A DNA stretch of 64,000 nt, from contig CBDDLT010000023.1 in assembly GCA_965230755.1 (NCBI GenBank), positions 367,653-431,652 on the forward strand, in the 5' to 3' direction. The translations under genes were made by a program, and so were the position numbers. The first letter of the stretch is position 1. Each line of letters starts with the position of its first letter. Of the stretch, positions 5,212-13,829 are shown piece after piece. Below the pieces are notes generated by a model. It worked only from the letters and a program-made list of their open reading frames with translations. It was not told where the DNA came from and did no database searches. This DNA comes from DATFJT01 sp965230755 (GTDB lineage Bacteria; Bacteroidota; Bacteroidia; Chitinophagales; Saprospiraceae).

Positions 5212-6093
5212 TCAACAACTACTTCTCTTCAAAAGCCTATATTCTCCTTCCTTTCTAAAATCTCGAATTGACACTCCGGTATATCGTTTAAAGGTCTTGG
5301 ATAAATGGCTGACATCTGTAAAATTCAATTCATCTGAAATTTCCGAAAGCGTATAATCCGAATTCAATAATCGAATCTCAACTCTTTTTAGTCTCGCTTT
5401 GATGATATACTCTCTAAGTGAGGTATTGACCTTTTTACGAAAAAATTCGCTCAGGTAAGTGGGGGACAAAGAAAAGCGCTGGGCCAAATGCTTTATTTTC
5501 AAAAGTTCAGGCTCAGCTACATGCTGGTTGATATAACCGAGCATACGGGTAATTCGCTCATTACTTTCATCGGAAAGCTCCATTTCGAAAAAAGAACTGC
5601 TTTTAATGTTTCGCAGTAGTATTTCTAAAATACTTGTCATGAGGCTCTTGATCAAAGAAGAAGAGCCTGAACCATAATTACGGTTCTCTCTTAAGATCAA
5701 CTCAATCAGCGTATTCATATGATGCCGATCCAATTCATTTTGAATAATATCGCCCGGAAGCTGGTTGTAATTAGATAAAATATAAGATGCTTCCCTAAAC
5801 CATTCCTGTTGGCTGACTGAATCATGACCCTTCGACATAAAGAAGTCTGAAGTAAATTTTAAAAACACAAATCTAGTATTCTGATCGATCTGAAAGGAGT
5901 GGCACTTCAAGGGTGGTAGCAAAAAAATGCTTCCCTCTTTGTAAGGGTATTCATTATAATTGATGCATTGAGTTCCAGAGCCTTCTCTAACTAATACCAA
6001 CTCAAAAAAATTATTCTTTAGAGGTCTTTGCCTCCAGGAATTCAATTCTATTTCTTGTACTTCGAAAGGTCTATATGCCTCTAAAACTTGCAT
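5212..6093 (-). CDS. AraC-family transcriptional regulator
   Basis: A 293-aa regulator with an N-terminal cupin-like sensing domain (residues ~20-100, with EGSIFLLPPLKCHSF) and a C-terminal AraC double helix-turn-helix (~185-285; SLSPTYLSEFFRKKVNTSL and LSKTFKRYTGVSIRDFRKE). It is transcribed away from the oxidoreductase operon starting at 6261 and probably controls it, since two 21-bp-spaced direct repeats lie between them. It is convergent with the slipin gene. The ligand is unknown. Confidence 0.9.
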   Translation of the reverse strand: MQVLEAYRPFEVQEIELNSWRQRPLKNNFFELVLVREGSGTQCINYNEYPYKEGSIFLLPPLKCHSFQIDQNTRFVFLKFTSDFFMSKGHDSVSQQEWFREASYILSNYNQLPGDIIQNELDRHHMNTLIELILRENRNYGSGSSSLIKSLMTSILEILLRNIKSSSFFEMELSDESNERITRMLGYINQHVAEPELLKIKHLAQRFSLSPTYLSEFFRKKVNTSLREYIIKARLKRVEIRLLNSDYTLSEISDELNFTDVSHLSKTFKRYTGVSIRDFRKEGEYRLLKRSSC

Positions 6094-6159
6094 TTTACAT
6101 GAATTTGATCATTAATTCGTGGGCTAAATTAAGTCTAAGTAATGAAAACGGAACAAAAA

Positions 6160-6195
6160 ACCTTTAAATGTACCAAAAGAACCTTTTGTTGTACC
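6160..6195. promoter_or_regulatory. Tandem operator half-sites, likely for the AraC regulator
   Basis: Two direct repeats, ACCTTTAAATGTACC (6160-6174) and ACCTTTTGTTGTACC (6181-6195), are spaced 21 bp apart, two helical turns, as AraC-type half-sites usually are. They lie in the divergent intergenic region. Confidence 0.5.
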
Positions 6196-6260
6196 GAAAC
6201 AAATTGACTCTAGAAGGTCATCTTTGCATCATTATTTAATGTAAAATCAAAAATGAATCG

Positions 6261-7202
6261 ATGAAAGCTATATTATTAGAAAAAGCAGGAGGAGTAGATC
6301 AGCTAAGAATAAAGGATGTCGATCAACCCAATATTTCTGAAGACGAAGTACTGGTTGAAGTAAAGGCAGTTAGTATCAATCCTGTGGACTATAAAGTGCG
6401 GGGAAATGAGGATGTTCTGACCATGATTTATGGGGAACACAGGCCTGCTATTTTAGGCTGGGACATTGCCGGCTCTGTGGTTCAAACAGGCAATAATGTC
6501 ACTCAATTCCAGACAGGAGATCGAGTTTTTGGAATGGTGAATTTTGTAGGCCAAGGGAACGCCTATGCAGAATTTGTTGCAGCACCTGAGGCCCATCTAG
6601 CCAAAATACCCTCTTCTATATCCTTCGAAACTGCAGCGGCTAGCACTTTAGCAGCATTGACCGCACTACAGGTATTACAAGGAAGAGTCCAAAAAGGCGA
6701 TCGCGTATTGATACATGCCGGTTCCGGTGGAGTAGGTCATTTTGCCATCCAAATTGCAAAATCCTTGGGCGCTTACGTGATCAGTACAAGTTCTGCTAAA
6801 AACAAAGATTTCATCTTGTCTTTAGGTGCTGATGAGCATATAGATTATCGATCTCAGGCCGTTGAGGAAGTACTATCTGATATCGACTTTGTCTTTGACA
6901 TGTTCAATGGAGATGTTCTATTGAATTCAGTTAAAGTGGTCAAAGAAGGCGGGTCAGTCGTATCCATTCCAAGCCCAGAATTTTCCGAAGAAATTCTAAG
7001 CTTAGCTAAACAACGAGGAGTTAATCTCGCCTTCCATATGGTTCAATCCAGCGGATCTGATATGAACACCATTGCGGACATGCTTCAATCAGGCCAATTA
7101 AATGCTCACATTTTTAAGACCTTTTCCTTTGATCAGATGGCCGAAGCACATGAACGACAGGAAAGCGGTAGAACCGTCGGCAAGATCGTGGTAAAACTAT
7201 AG
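6261..7202 (+). CDS. NADP-dependent alcohol dehydrogenase / quinone oxidoreductase (MDR family)
   Basis: A 313-aa medium-chain dehydrogenase/reductase without the structural zinc loop. It has a GroES-like N-terminal domain (VKAVSINPVDYKVRG) and a Rossmann domain with HAGSGGVGHFAIQIAK as the nucleotide motif near residues 152-167. The family reduces quinones or enones with NADPH. First gene of an operon with an LLM oxidoreductase (6-nt gap) and an SDR (1-nt gap), so probably part of one small-molecule detoxification or degradation unit under the divergent AraC regulator. Substrate unknown. Confidence 0.93.
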   Translation: MKAILLEKAGGVDQLRIKDVDQPNISEDEVLVEVKAVSINPVDYKVRGNEDVLTMIYGEHRPAILGWDIAGSVVQTGNNVTQFQTGDRVFGMVNFVGQGNAYAEFVAAPEAHLAKIPSSISFETAAASTLAALTALQVLQGRVQKGDRVLIHAGSGGVGHFAIQIAKSLGAYVISTSSAKNKDFILSLGADEHIDYRSQAVEEVLSDIDFVFDMFNGDVLLNSVKVVKEGGSVVSIPSPEFSEEILSLAKQRGVNLAFHMVQSSGSDMNTIADMLQSGQLNAHIFKTFSFDQMAEAHERQESGRTVGKIVVKL

Positions 7203-7208
7203 TTCAGC

Positions 7209-8183
7209 ATGCGCAAGGAATTCGAATTAATAAACCAAGGCTATAATAGCGTATTTAAGTTCGATGAACTGAGTATTGGCCTTGTAGTTCCTATTGAAAA
7301 TTATGCCCAAAATACGGTGCCCAATATGAAGGATCATCTCAATCGGGTCTTATTGGCTGAAGACCTGGGGTTTAAGGCTGTGTGGCTAAGAGATGTACCA
7401 CTTCATGTGCCCTCATTTGGTGATGCAGGTCAAACTTATGATCCCTTCACGTACCTAGGGTATCTCGCAGGTCAAACCAGCCAAATTGCCCTGGGAGTCG
7501 CAAGTATAGCACTCCCGTTACGTCATCCCTTGCATGTGCTAAAATCAGCGACTAGTATTGACCAACTGTCCAACGGAAGATTGATCCTCGGACTGGCCTC
7601 CGGTGACAGACCAGAGGAATATCCCGCAATGGGTATCAACTTCGAAAACAGAGGAGATCTTTTTCGCGACGCCTTTGACTACATTCGATCAGCGCAGGAA
7701 AGCTTCCCTTCTATGACATCCCAACATTATGGCGAATTTAACGGGAGTGTTGATCTCTTGCCAAAGCCTCATGGTCAAAGAATCCCATTATTACTAACCG
7801 GCCACAGCAGACAATCTATGGAGTGGATTGCAGAAAACGCAGACGGATGGATGTATTATCCTCGAAACCTCTATATGCAGGATTACAATGTAACGCAATG
7901 GCGCGAGTTGGTTGAAAACTTACAAGAGTTTCCCAGGCCCTTCATGCAACCTCTATATATTGATCTGGAAATAAACGAAGATTTCACTCCACAGCCCATA
8001 CATCTGGGTTTTAGAATGGGTATAAAGCATTTGATCGAATATGTTCATCATCTAAAAGACATTGGTGTCCACCATTTAGCGCTTAACCTTCGTTTTAACT
8101 CTAGGAATATAGAGGACAGCTTGGAAGAACTGGCCACCAAATTATTGCCGCATTTTCATCAAACAACAAAGAACAATAAATAG
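7209..8183 (+). CDS. LLM-class flavin-dependent oxidoreductase
   Basis: A 324-aa luciferase-like monooxygenase homologue (TIM barrel, uses reduced flavin). Visible features are the FKAVWLRDVPLHVPSFGDAG segment near residue 55, the strand TSQIALGVASIALPLRHP near residue 93, and SNGRLILGLASGDRPEEYP near residue 120. It sits between an MDR reductase and an SDR, 6 nt and 1 nt away, on the same transcript. The substrate cannot be read from the sequence. Confidence 0.9.
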   Translation: MRKEFELINQGYNSVFKFDELSIGLVVPIENYAQNTVPNMKDHLNRVLLAEDLGFKAVWLRDVPLHVPSFGDAGQTYDPFTYLGYLAGQTSQIALGVASIALPLRHPLHVLKSATSIDQLSNGRLILGLASGDRPEEYPAMGINFENRGDLFRDAFDYIRSAQESFPSMTSQHYGEFNGSVDLLPKPHGQRIPLLLTGHSRQSMEWIAENADGWMYYPRNLYMQDYNVTQWRELVENLQEFPRPFMQPLYIDLEINEDFTPQPIHLGFRMGIKHLIEYVHHLKDIGVHHLALNLRFNSRNIEDSLEELATKLLPHFHQTTKNNK

Positions 8184-8184
8184 T

Positions 8185-8988
8185 ATGAACAAAGTAATTT
8201 TAATCACAGGAAGTACGGATGGTATAGGGAAATTGGCAGCTATCAAACTAGCCAAAGAAGGACATGTAGTTTATTTACATGGGAGAAATGGCGACAAGCT
8301 TTCCAGGGTCATAGAGGAAATAAAGGTCGAATCAGGAAATGAAAAAATCGATGGATTTATCGCTGATTTTTCCAACTTGGACGAAGTGCAAAAAATGGCC
8401 GACCGGATTAATGATAGCTTATCAAAAATTGACGTGTTAATCAATAATGCCGGTGTTTTCAAAAGTTCTAATTCGCCGACGAAGGATGGCTTGGACATCC
8501 GTTTTGTTGTGAACTATTTGGCTCCATATTTATTAACTAAAAAGCTTCTTCCCCTATTGAAAAACAGCAATGAAGCTCGAGTTATTAATCTAAGCTCCGC
8601 CGCTCAGTCTTCAGTGTCTCTGGATGCATTGACCGGGAAAACAACAGTTTCTACTCAAGAGGCTTACGCTCAAAGTAAATTGGCCCTTACGATCTGGAGC
8701 TTTGATTTAGCACAAAAAGAACCAAGTATTTCCGTCATTGCCCTAAATCCGGGCTCTTTGCTCAATACGAATATGGTCAAAGAGGCCTTTGGCAGATTTT
8801 GGTCCTCTGCTGACAAAGGGGCGGATATTATCTTCGAACTGGCTACCTCTAATCAATACGACAAGCTAACAGGAAAATACTTCGACAATGACAGAGGGAC
8901 TTTCGGATCTGCTCATTCTGATGCTTACGAAGAATCCATTGCACTTAACTTGATTGAAGTGACAGATAGAGTAATTCTAAGTCGATAA
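8185..8988 (+). CDS. Short-chain dehydrogenase/reductase
   Basis: A 267-aa SDR enzyme with the cofactor motif TGSTDGIG near residue 8, LINNAG near residue 85, an active-site Ser in INLSSAAQSS and the YAQSK catalytic motif near residue 160. It is the last gene of the MDR-LLM-SDR operon. The family oxidises or reduces alcohol/carbonyl groups with NAD(P)H; the substrate is unknown. Confidence 0.94.
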   Translation: MNKVILITGSTDGIGKLAAIKLAKEGHVVYLHGRNGDKLSRVIEEIKVESGNEKIDGFIADFSNLDEVQKMADRINDSLSKIDVLINNAGVFKSSNSPTKDGLDIRFVVNYLAPYLLTKKLLPLLKNSNEARVINLSSAAQSSVSLDALTGKTTVSTQEAYAQSKLALTIWSFDLAQKEPSISVIALNPGSLLNTNMVKEAFGRFWSSADKGADIIFELATSNQYDKLTGKYFDNDRGTFGSAHSDAYEESIALNLIEVTDRVILSR

Positions 8989-9090
8989 GTATTAAAGATC
9001 GTTACCACGCCTTCATTAATCGCATCTATTTATACTTGGGAGAGCCTTCACACGTTGCATGTATAGTTCTGGCCTTAAACCATACTCAAC

Positions 9091-9477
9091 ATGAAAGAAA
9101 AGCTTATCCAAGGAATCACATTATCCCTATTTTTAAGCCTTATCGTAGGATTTGTTTCTTTTCGAGCAGGTTTTCTGGGTACAGAAAAATCAGCTTTCTA
9201 TGGAAGCCCGAATGGTACTGTTCTAAACAATCAGACAGATTCTATCTCAAAGGCCAAACAAAACAAACTTCTGCCATCTTCAAAAATGTTGACTTTAAAT
9301 AGTTATCCTACATCCCTATTAAAAGACTCTATAAAAAAGCCGCTAATTGATACATCAGGAATAAATAAAATACTCTTGTACAGCACCAAGGCCGGACCTA
9401 TTATAATTTCCAAAGACTTACAAAATGCCGGGTCGGATTCTATCGCTCAGGATACAGTCCCTAAACCCTGGAAATGA
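9091..9477 (+). CDS. Hypothetical single-span protein, coupled to sterol desaturase gene
   Basis: A 128-aa protein of no recognised family. Residues 6-28 (IQGITLSLFLSLIVGFVSF) form a membrane anchor or signal peptide; the rest is Ser/Lys/Pro-rich and looks disordered and extracytoplasmic. The stop overlaps the start of the next gene (ATGA at 9474-9477), so the two are translationally coupled and probably act together. Confidence 0.7.
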   Translation: MKEKLIQGITLSLFLSLIVGFVSFRAGFLGTEKSAFYGSPNGTVLNNQTDSISKAKQNKLLPSSKMLTLNSYPTSLLKDSIKKPLIDTSGINKILLYSTKAGPIIISKDLQNAGSDSIAQDTVPKPWK

Positions 9478-10274
9478 TGGAGCTAATAAATTTGATAGGA
9501 GCCACTGCTCTTAGCTTCGCGTTTCTTTTTTTGGTTTTTGTCCCCATGGAAAAGGTTTTTCCAGCCAATAAAAATCAAAGAATACTGCGTCCACAGTGGG
9601 TGCTTGATTTTTGTTTCTTCCTTGGCCAATACTTGCTTTGGAGCGGATTGGTCCTATGGCTATTGAATTATTTCGGTGATTTTTTGACCTCTTTTGTTCC
9701 TAACTCATTTCAAAATGCCATCAGATCACAAGCATTTCTTTTACAGGTATTCGAAGTATTATTGATCAGTGATTTTTTAATCTATTGGGGACATCGGCTC
9801 CAGCATAAAGTAGACTTTCTGTGGCGTTTTCATAAAGTTCATCACAGTGCGGAACATCTTGATTGGTTGGCGGCCCACCGAGAACATCCTCTCGACTCTA
9901 TTTATACTATCGGATTGATCAATCTACCAGCATTCATTATGGGTTTTCCTTTAGAGTCTATCGCCGGAGTAATTGCCTTCAGGGGAATCTGGGCCATTTA
10001 CATCCATTCCAACGTCAGACTTCCAATAGGTCCATTGAGAGTTCTTATCGGTGCTCCCGAGCTTCATCATTGGCACCATGACCTAGAGAGAAAAGCGGGT
10101 AATTACGCCAATATTTCTCCTCTTATGGACATTATTTTCGGAACATATAAATGCCTTGATCGAGAACCGGAAAAATTCGGCGTGAAGGAAGAAACACCGA
10201 AAACTTATCTTGGTCAGCTCATAGAGCCTTTGTTGCCAAGAAAAACATGGAATAGAATCAAAAAAATTGAATGA
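9474..10274 (+). CDS. Sterol desaturase / fatty acid hydroxylase family membrane di-iron enzyme
   Basis: A 266-aa integral membrane protein with several hydrophobic spans (residues ~5-25, ~45-70, ~85-105) and the histidine clusters of the family: HRLQH, HKVHHSAEH, HREHP and HHWHHD. These bind two irons for O2-dependent hydroxylation or desaturation of lipids. It is coupled to the small membrane protein just upstream. The lipid substrate is unknown; in Bacteroidota these enzymes often modify sphingolipids, aminolipids or carotenoids. Confidence 0.9.
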   Translation: MMELINLIGATALSFAFLFLVFVPMEKVFPANKNQRILRPQWVLDFCFFLGQYLLWSGLVLWLLNYFGDFLTSFVPNSFQNAIRSQAFLLQVFEVLLISDFLIYWGHRLQHKVDFLWRFHKVHHSAEHLDWLAAHREHPLDSIYTIGLINLPAFIMGFPLESIAGVIAFRGIWAIYIHSNVRLPIGPLRVLIGAPELHHWHHDLERKAGNYANISPLMDIIFGTYKCLDREPEKFGVKEETPKTYLGQLIEPLLPRKTWNRIKKIE

Positions 10275-10500
10275 GTCAAGATATTCAAAAATTTACGAAT
10301 ATTTCTATCCCTTTAAAACCATCAAAGTAATTCTCTTCTCCACAGTCCTAGTAAATTCTTATTTACCCGGGGACTGAACAACTTGCCTCTTTTTTGAATT
10401 AGTATGTCAGCTGCCCGGCTAATTAGCATACAGTGAACGCTGAATTTTATTGGCCCGGGACATTTGTTCATTTTCTGTACAATCCGAGAAGTTTTGCCTT

Positions 10501-11094
10501 ATGAAAACAGTCGCAATAGTTTTAAGCAACGTTGTTCTGCTGTTTTTGGTCTCCATACAAGTATTTTCAATGAAGCAACAAAAGGGAATCGAAACCTATC
10601 CTTATACGGTTATTAAGAAATATGATAATTTCGAAATACGTAGCTATGAAGAACGGCTTTTTACCTCTGTCAAACTATCCACTCCCAGTTATAATGAAGG
10701 ATCGAGTAGGGGATTTTCCATTTTGGCCGGATATATCTTCGGCGGTAATGAAAAAAACGAAAAGATTGCCATGACCTCACCAGTTACCATGTCTCTTGAA
10801 GACTCTATGACCATGATGTTTATGGTACCAAAAGAATATGATCAGAAAACACTTCCGACACCTGATGAGTCCCAAATCGAGTTTAAAGAAGAACCTGCCA
10901 AAACAGTTGCGGCAATTACTTTTGGCGGTTGGTCGAATGATGAAAAAATAGAAGATTACAAAGCACAATTGATCTCGGCATTGGAGGCAGAAGGAATCAG
11001 TTATACCGACCGTTTTTACTTCTTCGGGTATAACCCTCCTTTTGAAATGCTCAATCGTCGAAACGAAGTAATCGTTGAGTTGTCAGAATACTAA
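10501..11094 (+). CDS. SOUL-family heme-binding protein, exported
   Basis: A 197-aa protein with an N-terminal signal or anchor (residues ~2-22, KTVAIVLSNVVLLFLVSIQV) followed by a SOUL/HBP domain: IETYPYTVIKKYDNFEIRSY, the FSILAGYIFGGNEKNEKIAM core with MTSPV, and a C-terminal FFGYNPPF. SOUL proteins bind tetrapyrroles. The longer frame from a TTG at 10450 has no signal sequence, so I use ATG 10501. It is convergent with recQ. The 226 nt between 10274 and this start show nothing clear. Confidence 0.9.
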   Translation: MKTVAIVLSNVVLLFLVSIQVFSMKQQKGIETYPYTVIKKYDNFEIRSYEERLFTSVKLSTPSYNEGSSRGFSILAGYIFGGNEKNEKIAMTSPVTMSLEDSMTMMFMVPKEYDQKTLPTPDESQIEFKEEPAKTVAAITFGGWSNDEKIEDYKAQLISALEAEGISYTDRFYFFGYNPPFEMLNRRNEVIVELSEY

Positions 11095-11101
11095 AAACTC
11101 T

Positions 11102-13249
11102 TTATTCCTGATTTTGAAGTGATGCCTGTACAACTTTAATATCAAACCAACTGAATTCTTCTCCCAGTGCGTCTTTTACTTCGCGTAAGCCCTTTCCTTT
11201 ATTTTCTAGTATTACGGGTTTTATCCGATTTAGTTTAGACTCACTTAAAAATTCTTGCACCTCAATTTGATCTAATTTCAAAAAATGAAGAAGATGTGAC
11301 TCCACTGTCTGTACGGTAATTTCCCTGGACCGAGCTATTTGTTCTATAGACAGCCCGGATTTGAACATTTCGAAACTCTTATCTTTTGTTGGACTAGATT
11401 TTGTTTTGCCAGTTGTTGACTTGCGCTTCTTCTTTCTTCTGGTCAGGTTCTGCATCTTAGAGTCTAATTCATGTTCTTCACAATAGCCTTGAATGACATC
11501 GAGAAACTGACTTCCGTAGCGTTCTAGTTTTATTTGACCAAAACCGGAAATACGAAGTAAATCATCCTGAGTAACTGGCAAATAAGCAGCCAATTCTTTC
11601 AAGGTGTTATCCGGAAAAACAACATATGGAGGAACATTTTCTTTGCGTGCAATGCTAGTTCTCAATTCGCGTAATTTGTTAAACAGCCCTGTATCACCAT
11701 CAATTTCAATCTGTTGTTTTACCCTCTTTTTGCTTGTCTCAATTTTCACCAATTGGACCTTTTCCAAACCCATGAGAACAGCAGCGCTTTTTGGTGTTAA
11801 CTGTAATACCGGATAATCTCCTGTGGAAACCTTCAGATATTGTTGATCGATTAAATTTCTGATGTATTTCGACCATTCATTTTTTGAAAGATCTGCGCCG
11901 ACACCATAAGTTTTTAAATTTCGGTGATAAAGTTTAATTCTCTGTGATTTCGAACCTCTCAAAAAATCTATTAGATAACTGGTTCCAAAACCTTGATTCA
12001 GTCTTGCAACCGCAGATAATGCCTTCTGGGCTATAACCGTCCCGTCAAATGTTTCAAATTCAGTCAAACAATTATCGCAGGACCCGCAGTCACCTTCGTG
12101 ATCCTCACCAAAGTAATTGAGCAAAAACTGCCTCCTGCACTGGCGACTTTCACCAAAAGCCACCATTTGGTTAAGCTTATTGATATTGATCATGGTCTGC
12201 TGTTCATCACCCTCTACATAAGCAAAATTTTTGAGCGTGATCGCATCACCTCTACTGAAAAATAAAAGTGCATCACTTTGTAACCCATCTCGACCAGCTC
12301 TACCCGTCTCCTGATAATATGCTTCTACATTTTTGGGTAAATCTAAATGAACGACAAAACGAACATTGGACTTGTCAATACCCATCCCAAATGCAATGGT
12401 GGCCACAATAATACTCACTTCATCCCGGATAAATAACTCTTGATTTTTTGCTCTGGTCTCACGCTCTAACCCTGCGTGATAAGGCCTTGCCGAAAATCCA
12501 TTATCCTCCAACATAGCAGCTACTGATTCTGTCGATTTTCTGGACAGGGTGTAGACAATTCCCGATTGGTCTTTTCTCTCCGACAAAAAGTCAATTAATT
12601 TTTCTCTGCTATCCCTTTTGGCAACAACAGCGTAATGAATGTTCGGTCGATTGAAGCTTGATACGGAAATTTTCGGGGAATCTAGATGTAGGTTCTTAAC
12701 AATGTCCTCTCGGGTTCTCATGTCGGCGGTTGCCGTAAGGGCTATCACAGGAACATGGGGGAATAGACGTTTTACGGATGCCAATTTTCTGTATTCAGGC
12801 CTGAAATCATGGCCCCACTGAGATATACAATGAGCTTCATCTATTGCAAAAAGGTTAATCTTCACTGATGACAACATATCGAAAAAGGCCTGGCTATTTG
12901 CAAACAGCCCCTCAGGAGCCATATACAGCAATTTTAACTCCCCTGATTTTATCTGTTCGTATATTCGATCCTTTTCTTGGTGACTCAAGGTCGAATTCCA
13001 ATACTCTGTTTTAATACCATTTAAACGCAATGCGTCCACCTGGTCTTTCATCAAGGCAATGAGAGGGGAAATGACTATGCACATACCATCCATTGCAATA
13101 GCCGGCAACTGATAACAAAGAGATTTTCCCCCACCGGTGGGCATCAAAACCAAACAGTCATTTCCAGATATTACATGCCGAATTATTTCCTCTTGATTAC
13201 CGCGGAAATCGTCATAACCAAAGACTTCTTTAAGTGTGTTCGCTAACAT
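11102..13249 (-). CDS. recQ: ATP-dependent DNA helicase RecQ
   Basis: A 715-aa RecQ of normal length. The Walker A MPTGGGKS is at residues 36-43, the DEAH box at 137-140 followed by the RecQ aromatic loop CISQWGHDFRPEY, then HLDLPKNVEAYYQETGRAGR (motif VI), a Zn-binding Cys set (CRRQFLLNYFG..CGSCDNC), the winged-helix RQC region and an HRDC domain (LKELAAYLPVTQDDLLRISG). After the HRDC comes a basic linker and a further helix-turn-helix-like tail seen in Bacteroidota RecQs. It unwinds DNA during recombination and fork repair. Confidence 0.96.
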   Translation of the reverse strand: MLANTLKEVFGYDDFRGNQEEIIRHVISGNDCLVLMPTGGGKSLCYQLPAIAMDGMCIVISPLIALMKDQVDALRLNGIKTEYWNSTLSHQEKDRIYEQIKSGELKLLYMAPEGLFANSQAFFDMLSSVKINLFAIDEAHCISQWGHDFRPEYRKLASVKRLFPHVPVIALTATADMRTREDIVKNLHLDSPKISVSSFNRPNIHYAVVAKRDSREKLIDFLSERKDQSGIVYTLSRKSTESVAAMLEDNGFSARPYHAGLERETRAKNQELFIRDEVSIIVATIAFGMGIDKSNVRFVVHLDLPKNVEAYYQETGRAGRDGLQSDALLFFSRGDAITLKNFAYVEGDEQQTMININKLNQMVAFGESRQCRRQFLLNYFGEDHEGDCGSCDNCLTEFETFDGTVIAQKALSAVARLNQGFGTSYLIDFLRGSKSQRIKLYHRNLKTYGVGADLSKNEWSKYIRNLIDQQYLKVSTGDYPVLQLTPKSAAVLMGLEKVQLVKIETSKKRVKQQIEIDGDTGLFNKLRELRTSIARKENVPPYVVFPDNTLKELAAYLPVTQDDLLRISGFGQIKLERYGSQFLDVIQGYCEEHELDSKMQNLTRRKKKRKSTTGKTKSSPTKDKSFEMFKSGLSIEQIARSREITVQTVESHLLHFLKLDQIEVQEFLSESKLNRIKPVILENKGKGLREVKDALGEEFSWFDIKVVQASLQNQE

Positions 13250-13402
13250 AAATTTTAATTAAAATGAATTTATCGAAAGCTTTGAAATGTTTAAAATAAG
13301 CCTCTTAAGATAACACAAACTTTTTAATCACCAATCATTCTATTTTCTGAATTAAGCGCTGCTTTGAAAACTCAAGGACATTCCTCATTCAATCCAAAAA
13401 TA

Positions 13403-13449
13403 ATTCTACACTTGTAGAATTAAAATTTTTGTTCTGTGTTTGTAGAAAC
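13403..13449 (+). promoter_or_regulatory. BlaI-type operators overlapping a promoter
   Basis: A perfect inverted repeat ATTCTACA-CT-TGTAGAAT (13403-13420) is followed by a looser copy around TTCTGTGTTTGTAGAA (13432-13447). A TTG at 13412-13414 and TGTGTTTG at 13435-13442 are 20 nt apart, so one operator covers the -33 element and the other the -7 element. TACA/TGTA arms are typical of BlaI/MecI sites. Confidence 0.65.
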
Positions 13450-13460
13450 AAATTGTAAAG

Positions 13461-13829
13461 ATGAATCTTTCGAAATCCGAAGAGAAAATCATGGGCTACC
13501 TCTGGCAACTAAAGCGAGCTTATCTAAAAGATATCATAAAATGTTATCCGGAACCGCAACCTGCTAATACAACGATCGCCACCTTGCTCAAGAGAATGAT
13601 TGACAAGAAAGTGGTCGCATTCGAACAACACGGCAAATCAAGACAATACTATCCGCTGATAAAAAAGAAAGCGTATTTCAGAGATCAATTGAGTGAGATG
13701 GTTCATCAGTTTTTCAATAACTCACCGGGTCAATTCGCTTCTTTCTTTGCAGAAGAAAACCGTTTTTCTAAAGATGAGCTTGAAAGCCTAAAGAAAATCA
13801 TTGACCAACAAATGGACCAACTAAAATGA
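13461..13829 (+). CDS. BlaI/MecI-family transcriptional repressor
   Basis: A 122-aa winged-helix repressor (LSKSEEKIMGYLWQLKRAY, then PANTTIATLLKRMIDKKVV as recognition region and QYYPLIKKKAYF wing, with a helical dimerisation tail). It is normally released from DNA by cleavage triggered by the membrane sensor encoded next; the stop overlaps that gene's start (ATGA at 13826-13829). The operators upstream imply autorepression. No beta-lactamase lies beside it, so the regulated response is unknown. Confidence 0.92.
   Translation: MNLSKSEEKIMGYLWQLKRAYLKDIIKCYPEPQPANTTIATLLKRMIDKKVVAFEQHGKSRQYYPLIKKKAYFRDQLSEMVHQFFNNSPGQFASFFAEENRFSKDELESLKKIIDQQMDQLK

Noticed and set aside
6204..6226. Promoter TTG and CATCTTTG before the 6261 gene
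   Set aside because: The spacing is only 12 nt, too short for the Bacteroidota consensus.
9036..9302. 88-aa ORF overlapping the start of the small protein gene
   Set aside because: Wrong frame relative to the coupled gene at 9091-9477; no family or signal features.
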